Shown: positions 1 to 7,110 of the stretch, one piece after another
Numbering within the stretch: position 1 is the first letter of the stretch
Layout: each line of letters opens with the position of its first letter
NCBI GenBank assembly: GCA_946479205.1
Contig: CAMLFJ010000049.1
Span: forward strand, 1 to 11,420
Direction of reading: 5' to 3'
Length of the DNA: 11,420 nucleotides
Origin: an uncultured bacterium
GTDB taxonomy: Bacteria > Methylomirabilota > Methylomirabilia > Rokubacteriales > CSP1-6
Notes under the pieces: generated by a model
Database searches by the model: none
What the model was told of the DNA's origin: nothing
What the model saw: the letters and a program-made list of their open reading frames with translations, nothing else
Made by a program: the position numbers and the translations under genes

Positions 1-707
1 GCCATGATCTGGAAGCCGATGACCCCGAGCGCGGTCATGGTGAAGGCCGACCAGAGCCGAACGCTCCGCAGCGCGCGCCGGAGTGTCCACACTTCGATCG
101 GGGCCCGCGCGCCCCGGGAGGACGTGAAGGCGGCGCCGCCGGCCGGGCGATGCGGGGGCGGCGGCTCGCGATAGAGGAGCGCGAGCGAGACGGTCGCGGC
201 CACGACGAGGCCCCCGAAGACGGCCAGCGCCGTGCGCCAGCCCAGGCTCGCGATGAGCCACGCGTTCAGCGGGTAGAAGACCACCGCGCTGCCCGGTCCG
301 GTGCTCAGCACGCCCATCGCGGTGCCGCGCGACCGCACGAACCACCGCGTCACGATCGTCGTCGACGGGATGAGCATGCCGGCGATGCCCGCGGCGCCAA
401 GCAGGCCGAAGCACAGGTAGTACTGCGGCAGCGACGTCACCTGGCCGGTGAGCGCGAGGGCCGCGCCGAGGATCACGCCCCCGGCCGTCACGACCGTGCG
501 CGCGCCCCAGCGGTCGGAAAGCCAGCCCGCGACCGGCGCGAAGAAGACGAAGCCCAGCCAGCTCAGCGAGTACCCGAGCGCGGTCGGGCCGCGGCCCCAC
601 GCGAACTCCTCGAGCATCGCGACGTAGTAGAGCGCGAACGAGGACCGCGCGCCCCACGCGAGCGCGTTGACGGTGGTGGAGACGGCGACCACCGTCCAGC
701 GGCCCAC
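1..707 (-). CDS. MFS transporter, N-terminal part (cut by left window edge)
   Basis: Major facilitator superfamily permease of the inner membrane; about 235 residues are visible and the C-terminal half lies outside the window. I translated it directly. It starts at a GTG 2 nt after the stop of the upstream thioesterase and has no other good start nearby. Hydrophobic segments for about TM1-TM6 are visible, with the MFS loop 2-3 signature GWLSDRWGAR at residues 60-69 (family pattern G-x-L-[AS]-D-R-x-G-R-R). A charged, proline-rich cytoplasmic loop of about 40 residues (YREPPPPHRPAGG and onward) precedes the start of TM7, as expected at the middle of an MFS protein. The acidic and aromatic segment after TM1 (LEEFAWGRG) resembles OFA/monocarboxylate-type MFS members, so an organic-acid substrate is a guess. 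It is probably co-transcribed and translationally coupled with the thioesterase. Substrate unknown. Confidence 0.85.
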   Translation of the reverse strand, partial: MGRWTVVAVSTTVNALAWGARSSFALYYVAMLEEFAWGRGPTALGYSLSWLGFVFFAPVAGWLSDRWGARTVVTAGGVILGAALALTGQVTSLPQYYLCFGLLGAAGIAGMLIPSTTIVTRWFVRSRGTAMGVLSTGPGSAVVFYPLNAWLIASLGWRTALAVFGGLVVAATVSLALLYREPPPPHRPAGGAAFTSSRGARAPIEVWTLRRALRSVRLWSAFTMTALGVIGFQIM

Positions 708-709
708 CG

Positions 710-1192
710 CTAGTACTCGAAGATCAGGCAGGTGGTCGTGCCGTGCGCGAGGATGCGCCCCTCGGCGTCGGTCAGCCGGCCTTCCGCGGTCCCGATGCGC
801 CGGCCCCGCGAGATGACCTTGCCCTCGGCGCGCACCGGGCCGGTCTCCGGCGTGATCACTCGCAGGAGCGAGATCTTGAACTCGACGGTCGTCTGCCCGA
901 ATCCTCGATCCAGCGTCGAGTGCACGGCCAGCCCCATGCAGGAGTCGAGCAGCGTCGCGGCCAGGCCGCCGTGGACGGTGCCGGCCGGATTGCGGTGCGC
1001 GGCGGTCGGCTCGGCCGCGATGGCCACGTGCCCGTTGGAGGCTTCGACGATGTCATAGCCGAGCGTCTCCGCCATGCTGTTCAGCGGCAGCGTGCCGGTG
1101 ACGAGCCCCTGCACGAACTCCAGGCCGCTCATCGTCCGCTGCTGATCGACGCTCACGACGCCGTAGTGCTTGCCACCGGGGCTCGGTGTCAT
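710..1192 (-). CDS. PaaI-family hotdog-fold thioesterase
   Basis: A 160-aa hotdog-fold protein of the PaaI/YdiI type, which hydrolyses acyl- or aryl-CoA thioesters in the cytoplasm. The family motif HGG is at residues 74-76 (context AGTVHGGLAATLLDSC), and the expected catalytic-type Asp is seven residues after the second Gly at D83. The C-terminal beta strands (TTVEFKISLLR, GRRIGTAEGRLTD) fit the fold. An in-frame upstream extension to 1393 exists. I chose ATG 1192 because a strong ribosome-binding site (GAGGAGGG) sits 4 nt upstream and the extension is arginine-rich and lies inside the preceding gene. The ATG overlaps the TGA of the Ada/AlkA gene (ATGA, 4 nt), so translation is probably coupled. 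The substrate cannot be read from the sequence. Its place after a DNA-repair gene gives no clear metabolic hint, but the following MFS transporter may share a pathway with it. Confidence 0.9.
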   Translation of the reverse strand: MTPSPGGKHYGVVSVDQQRTMSGLEFVQGLVTGTLPLNSMAETLGYDIVEASNGHVAIAAEPTAAHRNPAGTVHGGLAATLLDSCMGLAVHSTLDRGFGQTTVEFKISLLRVITPETGPVRAEGKVISRGRRIGTAEGRLTDAEGRILAHGTTTCLIFEY

Positions 1193-2649
1193 CCGGCCCT
1201 CCTCAGAGACGCCCAGAGGTGCTGAGCGGCGTAGGCGCGCCACGGTCGCCACCGCTCGGCCCGGGCCGCGAGCTCCCGCGACGATCGCCGCCGGCCTTCC
1301 AGATGAGCCAGCGCCCGCACGAGCCCGACGTCGCCGGCGGGAAAGGCGTCCGGCTCCCGCAACTGGCGCAAGGCGATGTGGTGCGCGGTCCACTCGTCCA
1401 CCCCCGGGATGGATCGCAGCCGCTCGATCGCCTCGTCGAGTCCGCGGCTGGCGCAGAGGACGTCCGGATCGGCGACGACCGCGGCCGCCACGGCGGACAG
1501 CGTGGCCGCCCGGCTCCGCGGCAGGCCGAGGGTGGTCAGGTCCGCGCGCGCCAGGACCTCCGCCCGCGGGAAGACGTGGGTCAGCTCGCGATCCGGCTCG
1601 GCCAGAGGCTCACCGTGCGTGGCGACCAGGCGCCCGACCAGACGGACCGCGGCGGCGACGGAGATCTGCTGTCCCAGCACCGCGCGGATAGCCAGCTCGA
1701 AGCCGTCCCAGGCGCCGGGCACCCGCAGACCCGGACGCGCCGCCACCAGGCACACCAGCGCGGGATCCTTCGCGAGATGCGCGGAGATGGGGAGCGGATC
1801 GGCGACGAGGTCGAAGACGCGGCGCAGCCGCGCGATGATGCCGGGCAGCGCGGAGAGCCTGGGGAAGCGGATCGTCGCGCGCAGCGCGTTGCCGTCGCCG
1901 GGCCGGACCGACACCATCCCCTGCCGGCCGTCCAGCTGGATGGTGCGCGCGTAGCAGCCCGCGGCCACGCGCTCGATGCCGGGGATGGCGCGGAGCCGCA
2001 GGAACTCCAGCATGCCCGGCCAGTCGTAGGGGGGCTGATAGCGCAGGAGCAGGTTGATCTCGCCTCTTGGTCCAACCGGGATCTCCGCTCCCCTCCGGCG
2101 GCGCAGCGCGCACGGCGCGCGCCCGTACATCGCCGCGAACGTCTCGTTGAACCGGCGGATGCTGCCGAAGCCCGCCGCGAACGCGACCTCGGCCATGGGC
2201 AGCGACGTCTCGTGGATGAGCTGCTTCGCGAGCAGCACCCGGCGGGTCTGGGCGACGGCGATCGGGGAGGCGCCGAGATGCTGGCGGCACAGGCGCCGGA
2301 GCTGCCGCTCGCCCAGCCCCAGGCGGCCGGCCAGAGTGTCGACGCTCCCCTCGTCGAGCGCGCCCAGCTCGATCAGGGCCAGCGCGCGGGAGACCGTGTT
2401 GGACGTTCCCCGCCAGGCGCCCTTGTCCGGGGCCGTCTCCGGCCGGCAGCGCAGGCACGGGCGGAACCCGGCCTCCTGGGCCGCGGCCGCCGTGGGATAG
2501 AACGTCACGTTCTCCGGCCGCGGCGTGCGCGCCGGGCAGACCGGGCGGCAATAGGTGCCGGTCGTCTTCACGGCGATGAAGAAGCGGCCGTCGAAGCGAA
2601 CATCGCGCAGCTCGAGCGCGCGGTAACACGCGCCGTGATCGAGGTCCAT
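1189..2649 (-). CDS. alkA: Ada/AlkA fusion: methyl-phosphotriester-sensing activator and DNA-3-methyladenine glycosylase II
   Basis: A 486-aa, three-module alkylation-damage protein. Residues about 1-75 are the Ada N-terminal zinc domain, with ligands C34, C38, C65 and C68 (TTGTYCRPVCPAR ... FRPCLRC). In E. coli Ada the equivalent of C34 (Cys38) accepts methyl groups from phosphotriesters and turns the protein into an activator. Residues about 85-185 are an AraC-type helix-turn-helix (AEVAFAAGFGSIRRFNETF). The rest is AlkA: an N-terminal domain, then the HhH-GPD glycosylase with hairpin RSIPGVDEWTAHHIALR and the probable catalytic Asp at about residue 440 (FPAGDVGLVRAL), which excises 3-methyladenine and related bases. 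Length and order match the known Ada-AlkA fusions of actinobacteria and proteobacteria. No O6-methylguanine transferase motif (PCHR) is seen. The start ATG 2649 fits the Ada N-terminus, although its ribosome-binding site is weak. Its stop overlaps the next gene's ATG. No clear promoter is seen in the 103-bp upstream gap; autoregulation is expected for the family. Confidence 0.95.
   Translation of the reverse strand: MDLDHGACYRALELRDVRFDGRFFIAVKTTGTYCRPVCPARTPRPENVTFYPTAAAAQEAGFRPCLRCRPETAPDKGAWRGTSNTVSRALALIELGALDEGSVDTLAGRLGLGERQLRRLCRQHLGASPIAVAQTRRVLLAKQLIHETSLPMAEVAFAAGFGSIRRFNETFAAMYGRAPCALRRRRGAEIPVGPRGEINLLLRYQPPYDWPGMLEFLRLRAIPGIERVAAGCYARTIQLDGRQGMVSVRPGDGNALRATIRFPRLSALPGIIARLRRVFDLVADPLPISAHLAKDPALVCLVAARPGLRVPGAWDGFELAIRAVLGQQISVAAAVRLVGRLVATHGEPLAEPDRELTHVFPRAEVLARADLTTLGLPRSRAATLSAVAAAVVADPDVLCASRGLDEAIERLRSIPGVDEWTAHHIALRQLREPDAFPAGDVGLVRALAHLEGRRRSSRELAARAERWRPWRAYAAQHLWASLRRAG
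1197..1204 (-). promoter_or_regulatory. Strong Shine-Dalgarno deciding the start of the 710-1192 thioesterase
   Basis: GAGGAGGG on the minus strand, 4 nt before ATG 1192. It supports this start over the longer in-frame extension and indicates independent re-initiation at the ATGA overlap. Confidence 0.8.
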
Positions 2650-2702
2650 GCCGCGATAGTCGCCCGGGGGACGGTCGGCGTCTGGCGGTTTTCGGACGTC
2701 GT

Positions 2703-2724
2703 CATTCCCGGGTCCCGCGGGATG
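2703..2724 (-). other. Imperfect hairpin in the gap upstream of the Ada/AlkA gene
   Basis: Arms CATTCCCG (2703-2710) and CGGGATG (2718-2724) pair with one bulged base around a 7-nt loop. It lies about 30 nt after the stop of the ATC-hydrolase-like gene, so it could be a weak terminator or processing element, but no T-run follows on the minus strand. The rest of the 103-bp gap (2650-2752) shows no convincing promoter. Confidence 0.3.
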
Positions 2725-2752
2725 ATCGCGCCCCGGCGCGGGAGCGCGGGCG

Positions 2753-3256
2753 CTACCTGGCGTCGCGCTTCGGCTTGAGCTCGAAGCGGAAGTCGCAGTG
2801 GGTCGCGCCCTCCATCACGGTCTGCGTCCGCGTCAGCTTCACCGCGGGGTTGAAGCCCTCCACCAGCGAGAAGTCGCGGTTGCACGACAGCAGCGCGCCG
2901 ACCTCGGGGATGCCGAGGGCGCGGTACATCTCGGCGTAGCGGCAGCGCGTGACGTTGAACGAGAACTTCTCCTCGGTCTGCTCGAGCACGTCCATGCGGT
3001 AGGCGTCGCCCTTCTTCCAGTCCTCGAGCGCGGTGGCGAAGTGCCCGAGGCTGTCGCCGCCCATGCGCCCCGCCAGCTCCTTGCCCTGCGCGCGCGCCAC
3101 GTCGATGATGACCTTGCGCGCGGTCTCGAAGACCTGCTCGTGGCCGAACTTGGCGCCGAGCGCCTCCAGCACCGGCATCAGCACGCGCGCCTCGATCTCG
3201 CGGCGCTTGAGGACACCGATCTCGTTCAGGTTGTCGGGCGGCATCGGAATGCTCAT
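2753..3256 (-). CDS. L-2-amino-thiazoline-4-carboxylic acid hydrolase-like protein
   Basis: A 167-aa protein that I assign to the ATC hydrolase family from the C-terminal half. Signatures are [15 protein letters not shown] at about residues 106-120, a CNRDF at 125-129 followed by LVEGF, and [18 protein letters not shown] at about 141-158. Conserved cysteines are C105, C125 and C154. The founding Pseudomonas enzyme opens the thiazoline ring of L-ATC to N-carbamoyl-cysteine in cysteine production. Many genomic members are uncharacterised, and the true substrate here is unknown. The N-terminal part is helical and charged, with no signal peptide. ATG 3256 is preceded at 3 nt by AAGGAGGG and overlaps the stop of the thioesterase gene (ATGA), so it is the third gene of the CoA-ligase operon. 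That placement suggests action on a thioester- or acyl-type metabolite, which is inference. The N-terminus [10 protein letters not shown] contains a PDNL element also found at two other gene starts in the window. Confidence 0.8.
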   Translation of the reverse strand: MSIPMPPDNLNEIGVLKRREIEARVLMPVLEALGAKFGHEQVFETARKVIIDVARAQGKELAGRMGGDSLGHFATALEDWKKGDAYRMDVLEQTEEKFSFNVTRCRYAEMYRALGIPEVGALLSCNRDFSLVEGFNPAVKLTRTQTVMEGATHCDFRFELKPKRDAR

Positions 3257-3672
3257 GGTCCCTCCTTGGCGGGTCGCGGCGAAGCGTAACAGGCACGGCC
3301 CACCGCGACCAGCGTGCCCATCGAGTCGCGGATCTCCACGTCGGCCACCGAGATGGTCTTGCCCACCCGCACCGTCTTCCCGACCGCGGTCAGGTCGCCC
3401 CGGCGCGCCGGCCGCAGGTAATCCACGCGCATGTCGATGGTCGGCACGCCGGGCGCGGTCTCGGACATCACCGCGTAGTCGCCCGCGATGTCGGCCAGGG
3501 CGCTGACCACGCCGCCGTGCAGCCAGTCGGAGCCGTCCACGCGGATGAACTCCTCCCGGTACGGCAGCCGGATCTCCACCCGGCCCTTCTCGGCGGCGAT
3601 GATCTCGAGCCCGAGGAAGCGCATGAACGGCGAGTGGCTGAAACCCATCTTCGAGAGGTCGGGCCCGCTCAC
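3253..3672 (-). CDS. PaaI-family hotdog thioesterase
   Basis: A 139-aa acyl-CoA thioesterase of the hotdog fold. The HGG motif is at residues 52-54 ([21 protein letters not shown]), with Asp at 61, the usual catalytic position. The middle strand ([13 protein letters not shown]) and the [12 protein letters not shown] strand complete the fold, and the length is typical. It starts at GTG 3672, which overlaps the TGA of the CoA ligase (GTGA), with AAGGAG 8 nt upstream. Its own TGA overlaps the ATG of the ATC-hydrolase-like gene. Ligase and thioesterase are therefore translationally coupled. The pair would make and release a CoA thioester, or the thioesterase could rescue CoA from dead-end products of the ligase. 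It is clearly different in sequence from the thioesterase at 710-1192, so the two are not a recent tandem duplication. Confidence 0.92.
   Translation of the reverse strand: MSGPDLSKMGFSHSPFMRFLGLEIIAAEKGRVEIRLPYREEFIRVDGSDWLHGGVVSALADIAGDYAVMSETAPGVPTIDMRVDYLRPARRGDLTAVGKTVRVGKTISVADVEIRDSMGTLVAVGRACYASPRPAKEGP
3260..3267 (-). promoter_or_regulatory. Strong Shine-Dalgarno of the ATC-hydrolase-like gene
   Basis: AAGGAGGG on the minus strand, 3 nt before ATG 3256. It fixes this start rather than the second in-frame Met five residues in (ATG at 3244). Confidence 0.75.
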
Positions 3673-5201
3673 AGGGCAGTCTCCTTCGCGCGCGCCTTGA
3701 GTCCGGTGCGATCGATCTTGCCGGTGCCGCCGAGCGGCAGCGCGTCCAGGAACACGACCTTGCGGGGGTGCGCGTACGGGGCGCCCCGCTCCAGGAAGAA
3801 GCGGCGCACGTCATCTTCCGTGGTCCGGCCCGCTTCGCGGGCCACGACGAACGCGATCGGCACCTCGCCCTTGACGCCGTGGGGAGCGGGCACCACGCAG
3901 GCGTCGCGCAGGTTGGGATGCTGGAGCAGGATGTCCTCCACTTCCTTGGGGTACACGTTCTCGCCGGCCACGTTGATCATGTCGTCGCGGCGGCCGACGA
4001 AGTAATAGTAGCCGTCGGCATCGCGGCGCATGAGATCGCCGGTGTAGAGCCAGCCGTCGCGGAACTTCTTCGCGGTCGCCTCGGGCAGCTTCCAGTAGCC
4101 CTTGGCCAGCCCGGGATTGCGGGTGGCCAGCTCGCCCACCTCGTCCGCGCCGACCTCGCGGTCGCCCTCGTCCACCAGCTTCACGTCGCAGCCGGGGAAG
4201 GCGAGCCCGCACGAGTTGCGCTTCTTGAGCCCCCAGCGCGAGTTGACGATCGGCACCGGGCCGCCCTCGGTGAGCCCGTAGCTCTCGCCGATCGGCGCGC
4301 CGAAGACGCGGCGGAACTCCTCCAGCAGCTCCTCGGGCACCTCGGCGGAGCCGCACACCGCGTAGCGCACGCTGGTGACGTCGTGGCGGGCGAGCGCGTC
4401 CTTCTCGGCGAGGATCATCTTGTACATCGCGGGCACGCCGGTGAGATACGTCACCTGGTAGCGGTCGATCGCCCGGATGACCTCGAGCGCGTCGAAGCCG
4501 GGCAGGATCACCAGCGAGCCGCCCGCGAGCAGGAACGGCTTCACCGCGCCCACCATCGCGTTCTTGTGGTAGAGCGGCACCGCGATCAGGGCGCGCTCGG
4601 TGTCGTCGGCGAGCAGCGCCTTGCGCATGATGTCGGAGTTCCAGAGCTGCCCGCCGTGGGTCAGCAGCACGCCCTTCGGCTTGCCGGTGGAGCCCGACGT
4701 GTAGGGCTGCATGCAGGTCTCGTCGAACGCGGTGGCACGGCGAGCCAGCGTGGGCGCGGCGGCGGCCAGCACGGTCTCGTAGGCCAGCGTGCCGTCCGCG
4801 GTGGGGCCGTCGGCGATCACGTGCTTGATGGCCGGGATCTGCGCCGCGAGCATCCGCCCGCGCTCGGCCAGGGCGGCGTTCGCGACCAGCACCACCGCCT
4901 CCGAGTCCTCGGCCACGTAGCGGAGCGCCTCGTCCCCCATGCGGATGTTCAGCGGCACCGCGACCGCCCCGAGGCGCATCGTGCCGAAGAGCGTCTCCAG
5001 GAAGCGGAAGTCGTTGTTGAAGAGCAGCGCGACCCGGTCGCCCGCGGTCACCCCCAGCGCGGCCAGGGCATTGGCCATGCGGTTCGAGCGCGCATCCAGC
5101 TCGGCGTAGGTGAGCACGGTCCCGCCCTGGAACACCGCCGCCTTGGACGGAGTGAGGGCGAGCGCGGTGTCGAAGATGTAGCCGAGATTGTCGGGGAGCA
5201 T
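3669..5201 (-). CDS. AMP-dependent acyl-CoA synthetase/ligase
   Basis: A 510-aa class I adenylate-forming enzyme that activates a carboxylic acid with ATP to an acyl-adenylate and then forms the CoA thioester. Signatures in order are the P-loop [12 protein letters not shown] (residues 167-178), the YGLTE motif ([10 protein letters not shown]), the hinge block [22 protein letters not shown], the [13 protein letters not shown] segment, and the C-terminal catalytic lysine in GGTGKIDR (K495). Length and motifs match medium/long-chain or aryl-CoA ligases; chain specificity cannot be told. An in-frame TTG at 5237 would add 12 residues. I prefer ATG 5201 because that TTG is the first triplet of a -35 hexamer, the family starts near here, and the gene begins MLPDNLG as does the neighbouring binding protein. 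It is the first gene of an operon with the thioesterase and the ATC-hydrolase-like gene. The promoter leaves almost no leader and there is no good ribosome-binding site. Confidence 0.93.
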   Translation of the reverse strand: MLPDNLGYIFDTALALTPSKAAVFQGGTVLTYAELDARSNRMANALAALGVTAGDRVALLFNNDFRFLETLFGTMRLGAVAVPLNIRMGDEALRYVAEDSEAVVLVANAALAERGRMLAAQIPAIKHVIADGPTADGTLAYETVLAAAAPTLARRATAFDETCMQPYTSGSTGKPKGVLLTHGGQLWNSDIMRKALLADDTERALIAVPLYHKNAMVGAVKPFLLAGGSLVILPGFDALEVIRAIDRYQVTYLTGVPAMYKMILAEKDALARHDVTSVRYAVCGSAEVPEELLEEFRRVFGAPIGESYGLTEGGPVPIVNSRWGLKKRNSCGLAFPGCDVKLVDEGDREVGADEVGELATRNPGLAKGYWKLPEATAKKFRDGWLYTGDLMRRDADGYYYFVGRRDDMINVAGENVYPKEVEDILLQHPNLRDACVVPAPHGVKGEVPIAFVVAREAGRTTEDDVRRFFLERGAPYAHPRKVVFLDALPLGGTGKIDRTGLKARAKETAL

Positions 5202-5208
5202 TCGGCAG

Positions 5209-5237
5209 ATACTGCCCCGCCAACCCGCGCCCGTCAA
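5209..5237 (-). promoter_or_regulatory. Sigma-70-type promoter of the CoA-ligase operon, nearly leaderless
   Basis: -35 TTGACG at 5232-5237, a 17-nt spacer, and a -10-like CAGTAT at 5209-5214 (minus strand). Only 7 nt separate the -10 from ATG 5201, so transcription would begin at or beside the start codon. The -35 sits in the loop of a 6-bp inverted repeat (CGCGCC/GGCGCG). The -35 matches the consensus at 5 of 6 positions and the -10 at only 3 of 6, so confidence is moderate. It gains support from the same -35 block upstream of the binding-protein gene. Confidence 0.5.
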
Positions 5238-5254
5238 GGCGCGCCGGGGATCGC

Positions 5255-6253
5255 TTACTCGATCACGCGCTCCGCCTGCACGAGGAGCGACTGCGGGAGG
5301 GTCAGGCCGAGCGCCTTGGCGGTCTTGAGATTGATCATCAGCTGGAGCGTGGCCGGCTGCTCGATCGGCAGGTCCGCGGGGCGGGCGCCCTTGAGGATCC
5401 GGTCCACGTATCCCGCGGCGCGGCGGAAGTTGTCACGCACCGATGGCCCGTAGGCCATGAGTCCGCCGGACTCGGCGAACTCCAGCTCCGCGTACATCGC
5501 GGGCAGCCGGTGCCGGGCCGCGAGGGCGACGATGCGCTCGCGCTGGCTCCAGAGGAAGGCGTCGGCGAGGGCCAGCATCGCGTCCACTCGCCGGCGGCCT
5601 CCGCCGCCAAGTGCCCGCTCGATCTCCTGCACGTCGGCCGCCTGGATGCTCTCGATCTGGATCCCGAGCGCCTTGGCCGGCGCCTCCAGGCTCGCCATGT
5701 TGTGGCGATTCGCCTCGTTTCGCGGATTCCAGACCACGGCCGCCCGCGTCAGCGAGGGCATCGCCTCACGCAACAGGGCCAGGCGCTTGCCGTCCAGCTC
5801 GGTGCCGGTGGAGATCACGAAGCCGGTGACGTTGCCGCCGGGGCGTGCCAGGCTCGCGACCACGCCCTGCCGCACCAGGTCGATGGCGGCGGCGCCGATG
5901 ACGATCGGAATCGTCGCGGTGGCCCGCTTGGCCGCCACCGCGGCCGGCCCGCCGTCGGTCACGATGATGTCCACGGGCCGGCCGACGAGCTCGGCGGCCA
6001 GCGCGGGCAGCCGGTCCATCTTCCCTTCCGCGGCCCGAAACTCGAGGTTGATGTCGGCGTGACCGAGCGCCTGCATCTCCTTGCGGAACGCATCCACGTT
6101 CCGGAGATGCACCACGCTGCTCGTCAGCCAGCCGATGCGCGGCGGCCTCGCCGCCGGCTGCGCCGGCGCGTGGGCGGGCCGGACGAGCAGGCCCCCGCCG
6201 AGCGTGACCAGAAACGCGCGGCGAGAGAGGCAGCCGAGGTTGTCGGGAAGCAC
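5255..6253 (-). CDS. ABC-type solute-binding protein (ABC_sub_bind/TrpX-like), Tat signal
   Basis: A 332-aa periplasmic binding protein of the PF04392 type, the family that includes TrpX-like components of amino-acid or organic-solute uptake systems. The N-terminus MLPDNLGCLSRRAFLVTLGGGLL has a twin-arginine signal (S-R-R-A-F-L, residues 10-15), a hydrophobic stretch and an AHA cleavage-like site near residue 29. The mature part starts PRIGWLTSSVVH. The two-lobe fold is supported by VDIIVTDGGPAAVAAKRATATIPIV, the GNVTGF turn, and the C-terminal LPIEQPATLQLMINLKTAKALGL block seen throughout the family. GTG 6253 is the only start that leaves a proper signal peptide. No permease or ATPase gene is visible next to it, so it is an orphan in this window. 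The 53-nt gap to the CoA ligase carries that gene's own promoter, so this gene is probably monocistronic. Ligand unknown. Confidence 0.9.
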   Translation of the reverse strand: MLPDNLGCLSRRAFLVTLGGGLLVRPAHAPAQPAARPPRIGWLTSSVVHLRNVDAFRKEMQALGHADINLEFRAAEGKMDRLPALAAELVGRPVDIIVTDGGPAAVAAKRATATIPIVIGAAAIDLVRQGVVASLARPGGNVTGFVISTGTELDGKRLALLREAMPSLTRAAVVWNPRNEANRHNMASLEAPAKALGIQIESIQAADVQEIERALGGGGRRRVDAMLALADAFLWSQRERIVALAARHRLPAMYAELEFAESGGLMAYGPSVRDNFRRAAGYVDRILKGARPADLPIEQPATLQLMINLKTAKALGLTLPQSLLVQAERVIE

Positions 6254-6265
6254 GAGGGTTGCCGG

Positions 6266-6295
6266 ATTCTGACCCGGCGGGACTGGGCCCGTCAA
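6266..6295 (-). promoter_or_regulatory. Sigma-70-type promoter of the solute-binding-protein gene
   Basis: -35 TTGACG at 6290-6295, an 18-nt spacer and -10 CAGAAT (4 of 6) at 6266-6271, minus strand. The start GTG lies 12 nt after the -10, giving a leader of about 5 nt with no Shine-Dalgarno. The block GCCTTGACGGGC is identical to that upstream of the CoA ligase. No intrinsic terminator for the upstream nitrite operon is seen in this gap. Confidence 0.5.
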
Positions 6296-6330
6296 GGCAA
6301 CCGCCCCACCCGGGCCCCGCTCGGCTCGGA

Positions 6331-7110
6331 CTAAGCTCCGACCAGCGTGGGGTCCGCCGCGGCGGCCCCGGCAGGCGCGCGCTGGAGCAGCTCCCGGAGC
6401 CGGACCACCTCGCCGATGACGATCGTGCACGGTGCGGGCAGGTGCGCGGCCCGGCGCGCGATATCCCCGAGGGTGCCGGTCACGACCTCCTCGCCGACCG
6501 TCGTGCCGCGATGAATCACCGCGGCGGGCGTGGCGGGCGCGCGGCCGGCGGCGACGAGGCGTCGCGCGATCTCGGGCAGCGCCGCCGCTCCCATGAGGAC
6601 AACGAGGGTGTCGACCGCGCCCGCCAGGTGCTCCCAGTCCACGCGCCCGCCCGGCTTGCCCGGATCCTCGTGCCCCGTGACCACCGCGAACGAGGAAGCG
6701 ACGCCTCGATGCGTCACCGGGATGCCGGCGGCGGCCGGCACCGCCACCGCGGACGTCACGCCCGGGACCACGTCGCAGGGAATCCCCGCCGCCGCGCAGG
6801 CCAAGGCCTCCTCGCCGCCGCGCCCGAACACGAAGGAGTCGCCCCCCTTGAGACGGACCACCAGTCGCCCGGCCTCGGCATGGCTCACGAGGAGCACGTC
6901 GATGACGGCCTGCGGCATGCAGTGGTTGCCCGCCGACTTCCCGGCGAAGATGCGCAGGGCTCGCGGCGGCACCTCATCGAGGAGCCGCGGACTCACCAGA
7001 TGGTCGTAGACGACCACCTCGGCGCGGCGGAGCCACCGGAGCCCTCGCAGCGTGATCAGCTCGGGATCGCCGGGGCCCGCTCCCACCAGCACCACGCGCC
7101 CGCTAGGCAC
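6331..7110 (-). CDS. cobA: Uroporphyrinogen-III C-methyltransferase (SUMT)
   Basis: A 259-aa SAM-dependent enzyme that methylates uroporphyrinogen III at C2 and C7 to give precorrin-2, the first step towards siroheme. Signatures are the N-terminal VVLVGAGPGDPELITLRG (residues 6-23), YDHLVSPRLL, the KGGDSFVFGRGGEE block (residues 88-101), the PGVTSAVAVPAAAGIPVTHRG segment and VVTGHEDP. The length is normal for a stand-alone SUMT. The GTG start at 7110 overlaps the TAG of the precorrin-2 dehydrogenase gene by 8 nt and is preceded by GGAG at 7 nt; a GTG at 7095 is a weaker alternative. It corresponds to the C-terminal half of CysG and directly follows the gene for the N-terminal half, so together they replace CysG. 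As last gene of the nitrite operon it ties cofactor supply to reductase synthesis. Confidence 0.94.
   Translation of the reverse strand: MPSGRVVLVGAGPGDPELITLRGLRWLRRAEVVVYDHLVSPRLLDEVPPRALRIFAGKSAGNHCMPQAVIDVLLVSHAEAGRLVVRLKGGDSFVFGRGGEEALACAAAGIPCDVVPGVTSAVAVPAAAGIPVTHRGVASSFAVVTGHEDPGKPGGRVDWEHLAGAVDTLVVLMGAAALPEIARRLVAAGRAPATPAAVIHRGTTVGEEVVTGTLGDIARRAAHLPAPCTIVIGEVVRLRELLQRAPAGAAAADPTLVGA

Noticed and set aside
1193..1393. N-terminal extension of the 710-1192 thioesterase
   Set aside because: It lies wholly inside the Ada/AlkA gene, is Arg/Pro-rich, and a strong ribosome-binding site marks ATG 1192.
1186..2778. Plus-strand ORF of 530 codons opposite the Ada/AlkA gene
   Set aside because: Shadow frame: low-complexity Arg/Gln/Asp-rich sequence without motifs, no ribosome-binding site.
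3768..5453. Plus-strand ORF of 561 codons opposite the CoA ligase
   Set aside because: Shadow of a strongly supported minus-strand ligase; its reading crosses the gene boundary and promoter.
6254..6330. Terminator for the nitrite operon after cobA
   Set aside because: GGGCCC repeats are present, but the loop would be long and no T-tract follows; the gap is occupied by the next promoter.
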